Of a stretch of 11,152 nt of DNA, positions 1 through 5,141 are shown piece after piece. The notes below the pieces were generated by a model that did not search any database, was not told the origin of the DNA, and saw nothing but the letters and a program-made list of their open reading frames with translations. The stretch's first letter is position 1, and each line of letters begins with the position of its first letter. This DNA comes from an uncultured Ruminococcus sp. (GTDB lineage Bacteria; Bacillota; Clostridia; Oscillospirales; Acutalibacteraceae), in NCBI GenBank assembly GCA_902767285.1, contig CACXHC010000263.1:1-11152 (forward strand). The letters are read 5' to 3'. The position numbers and the translations under genes were made by a program.

Positions 1-106
1 AAATCTCCAATTCGTTGATTATTTTCTCTTTTTTTTTTGAAAAAAAAGAAGCAAAAAAACTTTTACTATATAAATTTTATGTGTTTCAACGAACATTCTA
101 TAAACT

Positions 107-148
107 GCAACAAATCCGACTGCACAAGTACGCAGTCGGATTTGTTGC
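107..148. repeat. Perfect 17-bp inverted repeat, 8-nt loop
   Basis: Left arm 107-123 and right arm 132-148 are exact reverse complements (arm GCAACAAATCCGACTGC) around the loop ACAAGTAC. Neither strand has a clear T-tract directly after the stem, so it is not a textbook intrinsic terminator. It may be a dispersed hairpin repeat (REP- or MITE-like), or part of a terminator for transcription from the right. Symmetry is seen directly; the role is open. Confidence 0.75.
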
Positions 149-194
149 TATGTTTTGTAGTAAGTATTATTCCGCAAAATTGCTGTGACAACCC

Positions 195-219
195 TCCGTC
201 ACGCTCTCGCTGTGACGGA
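195..219. repeat. Small 8-bp inverted repeat (TCCGTCAC/GTGACGGA)
   Basis: Arms 195-202 and 212-219 are exact reverse complements around a 9-nt loop. The word GCTGTGAC also occurs as a direct repeat at 182-189 and 209-216. CCCTCCGTCA-type hairpins of this look are, from memory, common dispersed intergenic elements in Oscillospiraceae genomes; copy number in this genome cannot be seen from one window. Confidence 0.5.
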
Positions 220-266
220 TAGCATACTAAACCTACTCTACCGTAAAAAAGTTTTTTGGAAAGGGT

Positions 267-302
267 TTGGGAAAACCTTTTTTTCAAAAAAGGTTTTCCC
301 AA
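267..302 (-). terminator. Possible intrinsic terminator of the lipoprotein gene
   Basis: Positions 267-283 pair perfectly with 286-302 (core GGGAAAACC, then T-run, against A-run, then GGTTTTCCC); the innermost pairs must open to form a loop. It lies about 30 nt past the stop of the minus-strand lipoprotein gene. Reading the minus strand, the stem is followed by C/A-rich bases and then by a TTTTTT run (250-245), which is further away than in a classical terminator. It could instead be a dispersed repeat. Confidence 0.45.
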
Positions 303-333
303 GAAAGCCAATTTTTCACAGCACCTTTTCGGG

Positions 334-798
334 TTAATTCCAATAATCGTAACCGGAACTTTTAATAAATGAGGGAGTTGAGATTTCCTTACCTTTTGTT
401 TCGGAATTTCTGAAAAAAGTTTTGTTTTGCATGATACCCTGCTTGTCCATACTCAAAATATAATTTTGGTCGGGGTCTGATGTCAGAGGGAATAAGCCTA
501 TATCTTCGAGTTTTACACCGTCTTGAACAAGATACCCCAAACGAGAGCCGATTTCGCTTTGGTCTAAATCTTCTGTAAGAGTACCGTAACTAACATAGAT
601 TTTTCCGTCGAATTCGACAGCGGCATATTGTTTTGATTCATCATTTTCATCTGTGACGAGCGTAGTAACAAATTCCGTAGGAGAATCGGGCATAGTAAAA
701 TCATATTTACTGCCTGAAGAAGCACTTTCTCCGCAAGCAGTCAGAAGAAGAGCAATTGCAGCAGCAATCGAAACGAGGGCAATTTTGATTTTTTTCAT
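334..798 (-). CDS. Small predicted lipoprotein of unknown function
   Basis: A 154-residue protein, probably anchored to the outer face of the cell membrane by a lipid on cysteine 22. The first 21 residues form a lipoprotein signal peptide: basic MKKIK, a hydrophobic stretch, then the lipobox LTAC with Gly-23 after the cysteine. A Ser/Gly-rich tether follows, then a small soluble domain of about 120 residues with several hydrophobic beta-type segments (for example KIYVSYGTL and YILSMDK). I do not recognise the family. The start is supported by GGAGA at 806-810 (minus strand), 7 nt upstream of the ATG, and by a good promoter at 835-863. It is transcribed away from the operon on the right, so it need not belong to that system, although the two share one regulatory region. 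A housekeeping or envelope-stress lipoprotein is equally possible. Confidence 0.85.
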   Translation of the reverse strand: MKKIKIALVSIAAAIALLLTACGESASSGSKYDFTMPDSPTEFVTTLVTDENDESKQYAAVEFDGKIYVSYGTLTEDLDQSEIGSRLGYLVQDGVKLEDIGLFPLTSDPDQNYILSMDKQGIMQNKTFFRNSETKGKEISTPSFIKSSGYDYWN

Positions 799-834
799 AT
801 AAATATCTCCAAATATAAAATATAGTGTGTTTTA

Positions 835-863
835 ATTATATCATTGTTTTAATAAAAAATCAA
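835..863 (-). promoter_or_regulatory. Promoter of the lipoprotein gene
   Basis: On the minus strand a TTGATT -35 box (863-858) is followed by an exact 17-nt spacer and TATAAT (840-835), preceded by TG one base upstream (extended -10, TGATATAAT). This fits a vegetative sigma-A promoter. The predicted start is near 828, giving a short leader of about 30 nt. The -35 box sits at the inner end of the left arm of the 19-bp dyad at 845-890. Confidence 0.65.
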
Positions 864-890
864 TATGTTGTTTGATTTTTTATTAAAACA
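845..890. repeat. Perfect 19-bp dyad in the divergent promoter region
   Basis: Left arm 845-863 (TGTTTTAATAAAAAATCAA) and right arm 872-890 are exact reverse complements around an 8-nt centre (864-871). The left arm contains the -35 box of the minus-strand promoter. The very AT-rich stem has no GC clamp, so a protein-binding operator is at least as likely as an RNA hairpin. The right arm ends about 70 bp upstream of the first plus-strand -10 element. Confidence 0.6.
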
Positions 891-961
891 TATAAAAATG
901 TCTGCCTTTTTGAATGAAATAATTGATATTAATTATAAATTGTATATTTTTAATAAAAGAT

Positions 962-970
962 TGCTATAAT
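962..970 (+). promoter_or_regulatory. Upstream extended -10 element for the operon
   Basis: TGCTATAAT is a perfect extended -10 (TG, one base, TATAAT). The best -35 match is weak (TTGTAT at 940-945, 19-nt spacer). It may act as the first of two tandem promoters for the six-gene operon. Confidence 0.4.
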
Positions 971-977
971 ATTTGGC

Positions 978-1007
978 TTGTTTTTTGGTTATAAAGTATG
1001 ATATAAT
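978..1007 (+). promoter_or_regulatory. Main predicted promoter of the GTPase/Hsp70 operon
   Basis: TTGTTT (978-983) with an 18-nt spacer precedes TATAAT (1002-1007), with TG at 999-1000 making the extended -10 TGATATAAT. The predicted transcription start is near 1014, leaving a leader of about 30 nt before the ATG at 1047. No CIRCE element (TTAGCACTC-N9-GAGTGCTAA), the usual heat-shock operator of clostridial dnaK operons, is visible between 799 and 1046. Confidence 0.55.
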
Positions 1008-1034
1008 TACCATGTTAAATAAAATTTCGTGAAA

Positions 1035-1040
1035 TGGAGG
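1035..1040 (+). promoter_or_regulatory. Ribosome binding site that fixes the first GTPase start
   Basis: TGGAGG ends 6 nt before the ATG at 1047. An in-frame GTG at 1029 would place this Shine-Dalgarno sequence inside the coding region and has no site of its own, so the ATG is preferred. Confidence 0.8.
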
Positions 1041-1046
1041 ATTATA

Positions 1047-2657
1047 ATGGGCGAAGCGATTATTACCATAATATATTTAATCGGTATTCTTTTGTTTGTA
1101 TTTGTCGTAATACCATTTATGGTGCTGTTGGGGACTCTTTTTGGCTTAGCTTACGGTATGATTTTTCCTTTTCGCAATATAGTTCTGGCCGTGCTTGATA
1201 ATATCAACATGAAAAATTGGTCTTGGATAAAAGATGACGAACCCGCACAAAGAAGCTATTTTTGCGGGCCGGGATTTCGTCAGCTGAAAGGCGTGGCAGA
1301 ATCAATGCTCGCCTATGTTGAAGATGACCGAGACAGCATCAGCGATTTATCAAGAGATTTTGACGGATTAAGCGAAGGAATTATTCTGGGTGCAAAAATT
1401 GCGTGCAGAAAATGTTTTTCGTTTTTTGCACAAACAATGTACTTATTTTTGAGTTTCGTACTATGGTTAACTTTTACTGTTATTTTTGGAACAGCTCTTT
1501 GTGTAATTTCGCTCATACGATTTATTATTTTTTGTGTTATATCAGCATTTGAACACTCGTTCATATTCCTCAACAGAGTTAATTACGATTGCCCTGTTTG
1601 TCACGAGAGAAGCAGGTTTGCATCGTATGCCTGCCCTTCGTGCTATGCTGTCCACGATAAACTGCGTCCAAATGTTTTTGGAATTTTGCATCACAAGTGT
1701 AACTGCCACAAAAAAATCCCGTGTACGTTTTTCAATGGGCGTTCTAAGCTTGATTTATATTGTCCGATGTGCAAATCCCCGTTGGTTGCAGACGGAGTTG
1801 CCCCGGTAACGTTTCAGCTGATAGGCGGAACAAAGGCGGGCAAATCGGTATTTCTGGCATCGTTTTTTCATCAGTATATGGATAAACTGAAATATGTTCC
1901 CGATACAACAATTACGATTCCTAAAGCATTCCAGTCGTATTTTGAAGAACTTGATTTGTGGTACAACGGTGAAATTTGTCCGGCTACAAGTTACATGAAC
2001 TCGCAGATGTACCCAATACTCATCGATAGTTCCATCGGCATTACACGTCAGTTTGTTATATACGATGTTGCCGGAGAATTGTTTATCGACTCCAAAAATC
2101 CTGCAATCGAAGTTCATCAAAGACAATTTAAGTATTGCGAGGGGTATCTGTTTTTGATAGACCCGTTCAGTGCCGGAAAATTGCGAGAAGAAGCCTCTGA
2201 TTCAAAGGAAGATATGTCGGATTACAGCGATGTTGACCCCGATAAAGTATTTTTGAATTTTGTAAACTACCTTATAAGTATAGGATACATGAAACCCGGA
2301 ACATTGTGTAAAAAACCTGTTTCTGTTTTGATTGCCAAATCAGATGTAAAAGAAGTAAAAAGAGAAATAGGTCTTGCCAAAATAAAAACAGAATATGAAA
2401 AAAATAAAGAAAAATATGAATCTTTTGATACTTTGCGAAATACATTGTGCAGAGATTTTCTTATGAAAAACGGATTTAAAACTTTTTTGGATTCTATCGA
2501 ATCGAATTTCACAAATATTAGTTTTTTCCCGATAAGTGCGATGGGACATTCTTCTGACGGAAATAAATACGAGCCGTGGGGAGTTCTTGAAAGCGTTGAA
2601 TGGCTCATCTCAAAATCAGATGAAGATCTTGCATCGTTAACAGTCATACCAACATAA
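1047..2657 (+). CDS. Membrane-anchored zinc-ribbon GTPase
   Basis: A 536-residue P-loop GTPase of the TRAFAC type, predicted to sit at the membrane with its GTPase part in the cytosol. Order: a long hydrophobic segment at residues 4-37, a soluble stretch, a second hydrophobic stretch at 131-170 (long enough for a hairpin), a cysteine-rich zinc-ribbon region (CPVC 182-185, CPSC 196-199, Cys-218/220/226, CPMC 239-242) and the GTPase domain. GTPase motifs are complete: Walker A GGTKAGKS 260-267, switch-II DVAG 340-343, the base-recognition motif AKSD 430-433 and SAM 497-499. The phosphate-loop form and zinc ribbon resemble the gene at 10559, so the two probably form a pair. I recall bacterial 'double-GTPase' families proposed in conflict systems that look similar, but cannot confirm membership. 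It is the first gene of the operon, 28 nt before the GrpE-like gene. Confidence 0.88.
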   Translation: MGEAIITIIYLIGILLFVFVVIPFMVLLGTLFGLAYGMIFPFRNIVLAVLDNINMKNWSWIKDDEPAQRSYFCGPGFRQLKGVAESMLAYVEDDRDSISDLSRDFDGLSEGIILGAKIACRKCFSFFAQTMYLFLSFVLWLTFTVIFGTALCVISLIRFIIFCVISAFEHSFIFLNRVNYDCPVCHERSRFASYACPSCYAVHDKLRPNVFGILHHKCNCHKKIPCTFFNGRSKLDLYCPMCKSPLVADGVAPVTFQLIGGTKAGKSVFLASFFHQYMDKLKYVPDTTITIPKAFQSYFEELDLWYNGEICPATSYMNSQMYPILIDSSIGITRQFVIYDVAGELFIDSKNPAIEVHQRQFKYCEGYLFLIDPFSAGKLREEASDSKEDMSDYSDVDPDKVFLNFVNYLISIGYMKPGTLCKKPVSVLIAKSDVKEVKREIGLAKIKTEYEKNKEKYESFDTLRNTLCRDFLMKNGFKTFLDSIESNFTNISFFPISAMGHSSDGNKYEPWGVLESVEWLISKSDEDLASLTVIPT

Positions 2658-2685
2658 AACACACTGAAAAAGGAGATTTTTTACC

Positions 2686-3387
2686 ATGTCGCTTGATACT
2701 GACCTCAATACCGAGCAGATACCCCAGTCTTGTGAACCGGAAATAGCAGAAAACCAATCGGAACTTCCGATTGACGATTTTTCCGAAAATCCGCCCTGCG
2801 ATACTGCCGATACAATAGAAGAATTGAAAAGTCAAATTGCTTGTTTAAGTTCGGAAATTCTTTCGGTTAAGGATTTTATAAAAGAAAAGTCAGAACTTGT
2901 TGAAGATAAAATAGAGCGTCAAGACAAAAAACTTATGCAGACACTCAGAGAAAATGCCAATTTTCAAGTACAGGTTCGACAAGGTATGCAGAAAGATATA
3001 GACGCATACAAAAAGCAGGTGAGAGGCGATTTTCTGCTTCCGATCCTGCGAGAAATAGCAAATATTTATATTGATAATATCTATGTGCTGAATGATGAGG
3101 GGATTCCCGAACGCACCAAAAACAATCTTTCTTCCATGTTCGAGCAGTTGGAAGAATGCCTTAACGAATACGGAGCGGAGATAGTACAAAGCAAAGTAGG
3201 AACCGTTCGCAAGTTGCAAACAACAAAGGTGATTTCCAAAGTAGCTACGGGCGAACGTGAAAAACATAATACAATAGCCCTCAGTCGAAGACCCGGCATT
3301 GTAAAAGATAATTCGGTGCTTGTTCATGAATTTGTCGATATTTTTGTGTTTGACGAATCACTCGCACCTCAGCAGTCTGAAGATTAA
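2686..3387 (+). CDS. Divergent GrpE-like nucleotide exchange factor
   Basis: A 233-residue protein with the layout of GrpE, the factor that releases ADP from Hsp70. An acidic, disordered N-terminus (1-40) is followed by a long helical coiled coil (about 42-112, beginning IEELKSQI), a second helical part with FLLPILREIA (116-125) matching the 'LLPVLDNLER' region of GrpE, a helix with LEECLNEYGAEIV, and a beta-rich end. The end contains RRPGIVKDNSVL (201-212) and VDIFVFDE, aligning by eye with the 'RPGY..GDRVLRPA.V.V' beta-wing that contacts the Hsp70 ATPase domain. Overall identity to housekeeping GrpE looks low, so it is probably dedicated to the two Hsp70s encoded next to it. The start has AGGAG at 2671-2675, 10 nt upstream of the ATG. 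Alternative: an unrelated coiled-coil protein, less likely given the neighbours. Confidence 0.75.
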   Translation: MSLDTDLNTEQIPQSCEPEIAENQSELPIDDFSENPPCDTADTIEELKSQIACLSSEILSVKDFIKEKSELVEDKIERQDKKLMQTLRENANFQVQVRQGMQKDIDAYKKQVRGDFLLPILREIANIYIDNIYVLNDEGIPERTKNNLSSMFEQLEECLNEYGAEIVQSKVGTVRKLQTTKVISKVATGEREKHNTIALSRRPGIVKDNSVLVHEFVDIFVFDESLAPQQSED

Positions 3388-3418
3388 TTAATTAATTATT
3401 TATTTATTCATTTATTTT
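3383..3418 (+). repeat. Period-4 AT tract between grpE-like and hsp70 genes
   Basis: The stop codon and following spacer are a near-perfect tetranucleotide tract (ATTA repeats passing into ATTT/TTTA repeats) directly upstream of the AAAGGA ribosome binding site (3421-3426) of the Hsp70 gene. Such tracts can change length by slippage; an effect on Hsp70 translation is only a possibility. Confidence 0.6.
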
Positions 3419-3436
3419 AGAAAGGACAGTAATAAT

Positions 3437-5113
3437 ATGGGAACTTATGGAATAGATTTAGGAACAACTTACAGTTGTATTGCAAGACTCGACCGCAACG
3501 GAAATCCCGAAGTTATCAGAAACGATGATGACGGCTCCGATACACTCGCTTCGGTAGTATTTTTTGAAACTCCCGATAATGTTGTAGTTGGTCAAAATGC
3601 CAAAGAGATGATAGAAAGTGACGGCGACCGAGTTGTTCAGTATGTAAAGCGTGAAATGGCTAAGGACGAGCCACGTCAATATGAATTTTTCGGCAAAACG
3701 TATTCTCCTGCCGATATTAGTTGCCTTATTTTGAAAAGACTGAAAGCAATTGTCGAACAGCAGGGCGATACCGTTGACGATGTAGTTATAACGTGTCCGG
3801 CGAGATTTTCGTTTCCGGCTCGTATTCTCACAAAGCAAGCCGGAATAAATGCAGGCTTCAATGTTCTCAATATTATAAACGAGCCTACGGCGGCGGCACT
3901 CAGCTATTGTTCACGACAATTCAAAGAAGAAAAAACGATTCTTGTTTACGACCTCGGCGGCGGCACATTCGATGTTACCGTTGTAAAAATGCATTTGGAA
4001 GAGAACGACCAAAAGCAGGAAGTTCACAAAATAAAAGTTATAGCATCACGAGGAAATGACCAGCTCGGCGGAGTAGACTGGGATGACCGACTTTTCGACC
4101 ATGTTGTAAAAGTCTGCTGTGATGACAACGGAATTGAAAGACAGAATCTCAACCCCGACACACTTCAGTTAATAAGAAGTCGTGTTGAAACAGCCAAGAA
4201 AAAACTCAGCCAAGTTGAAAATACAAACATCAGAGTCAGCATAAAAGGTCAGCAAACAAGAGTCGATATTTCCCGAGAAAGTTTCGAATCAATGACCAGT
4301 GATTTGGTTTACAAAACAATGACATACGTTAACGCTGTTCTGGAAGAACTCGGAAATTTGGAAATTGATACTGTACTTCTTGTAGGCGGGTCAACATATA
4401 TGCCGATGATACGCAAAGCAGTAGAGGACAAATTCCCCGGAAAAGTTCAAATAGAAGAGCCGAACTGTGCAGTAGCAAAAGGTGCGGCAATATGTGCAAG
4501 TATGCTTGTAGATGAGGTTGATCCCGATCCCGATCCCGAACCCGAAACCAAATCTGAATCCGAATCTAATGATACTCCCGATATCCAAAACTCTGGTGAA
4601 ACAAAGCCGAGAAGAACGGCATCATTAACAAAAGAAAAAATAGTTATAGGCGATATTACATCATGTTCATTCGGCCCGGGTGTTTTGAACGAGCAGAGAG
4701 AGTTTGTTGTTGACAACATAATCAAACTCGGCGAAGAGATGCCGTGCAGTGTAAAAAAAGAATACACCATTCCCGAAGACAATATGGAATGTGTTTTCAT
4801 ACATATTTTTGAGGATATGAGCAAAGATGATCACGTTATCCCCTGTGTAAATCAGTATGGCGAAGAACAGGAAAGCCATTCCGAAGATCAAGTTAAACTC
4901 TTGGGTACAATGAATATGCTCCTTCCCAAAAACACAAGAAAAGGCACTCCGGTTGAGGTAACATTTACCATAGATGCCAGCGGTATTTATGTAAGTGCCG
5001 TCAATCTTAACGATCCGACTAACATCGTTGATACAAAAATCGATTATGCTTTTGATATTGGCACAGGTAAAAGCCCTGCGGCGGCACTTTCGGTAAATGC
5101 CGACATTCAGTAA
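3437..5113 (+). CDS. Lidless Hsp70 (DnaK-like) chaperone with acidic repeat linker
   Basis: A 558-residue cytosolic Hsp70 homologue, shorter than DnaK (about 610-640). The ATPase domain (1-355) is complete: phosphate-1 loop IDLGTTYS (5-12), NEPTAAA around 148-154, phosphate-2 loop DLGGGTFD (172-179) and adenosine motif VGGST (316-320). The usual hydrophobic interdomain linker (DVLLLD type) is missing; in its place residues 359-394 form a charged stretch starting DEVDPDPDPEPE and continuing Ser/Glu-rich. A substrate-binding beta-sandwich-like part follows (396-558), with DITSCSFGPGVL matching 'DVTPLSLG' and VEVTFTIDASGIYVSAV matching the DnaK beta-domain end. No alpha-helical lid is present. 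The gene lies 49 nt after the GrpE-like gene and 28 nt before the second Hsp70. It probably binds and hydrolyses ATP, but coupling to substrate may differ from DnaK. Confidence 0.92.
   Translation: MGTYGIDLGTTYSCIARLDRNGNPEVIRNDDDGSDTLASVVFFETPDNVVVGQNAKEMIESDGDRVVQYVKREMAKDEPRQYEFFGKTYSPADISCLILKRLKAIVEQQGDTVDDVVITCPARFSFPARILTKQAGINAGFNVLNIINEPTAAALSYCSRQFKEEKTILVYDLGGGTFDVTVVKMHLEENDQKQEVHKIKVIASRGNDQLGGVDWDDRLFDHVVKVCCDDNGIERQNLNPDTLQLIRSRVETAKKKLSQVENTNIRVSIKGQQTRVDISRESFESMTSDLVYKTMTYVNAVLEELGNLEIDTVLLVGGSTYMPMIRKAVEDKFPGKVQIEEPNCAVAKGAAICASMLVDEVDPDPDPEPETKSESESNDTPDIQNSGETKPRRTASLTKEKIVIGDITSCSFGPGVLNEQREFVVDNIIKLGEEMPCSVKKEYTIPEDNMECVFIHIFEDMSKDDHVIPCVNQYGEEQESHSEDQVKLLGTMNMLLPKNTRKGTPVEVTFTIDASGIYVSAVNLNDPTNIVDTKIDYAFDIGTGKSPAAALSVNADIQ
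4520..4549 (+). repeat. In-frame hexanucleotide repeat encoding Asp/Glu-Pro
   Basis: Three GATCCC units followed by GAACCC and GAAACC encode the alternating acidic-proline stretch in the Hsp70 linker. Each unit is two codons, so expansion or contraction keeps the frame and only changes linker length. Confidence 0.75.
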
Positions 5114-5141
5114 TTGAAAAACAACAGTTTGGAGGTATAAA

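Larger units (their letters stand above)
1..333. other. Non-coding left flank with hairpin repeats
   Basis: No convincing gene is seen here. Short open frames on both strands run straight through inverted repeats and have low-complexity translations. The region holds a T-run followed by an A-run (29-47), a perfect 17-bp inverted repeat (107-148), a smaller 8-bp inverted repeat (195-219) and a long A/T-rich hairpin (267-302). On the minus strand positions 4-8 read GGAGA, which could be the ribosome binding site of a minus-strand gene starting just left of the window; this cannot be confirmed. Confidence 0.6.

Noticed and set aside
107..148. CRISPR repeat
   Set aside because: A single palindrome with no spaced direct copies in the window and no cas genes.
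37..311. Short open frames on both strands in the left flank
   Set aside because: They cross inverted repeats, have low-complexity or repeat-derived translations and lack good ribosome binding sites.
1029..1046. GTG start adding six residues to the first GTPase
   Set aside because: The strong TGGAGG site lies inside this extension, 6 nt before the ATG at 1047, and nothing like a ribosome binding site precedes the GTG.
799..1046. Riboswitch or structured leader upstream of the operon
   Set aside because: The predicted leader after the -10 at 1002-1007 is only about 30 nt and AT-rich, too short for an aptamer.
4391..4824. Minus-strand frames with Gly-Phe/Gly-Ser repeats opposite the Hsp70 gene
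   Set aside because: They are the complement of the Asp-Pro/Ser-Glu codon repeat in a well-supported Hsp70 gene.
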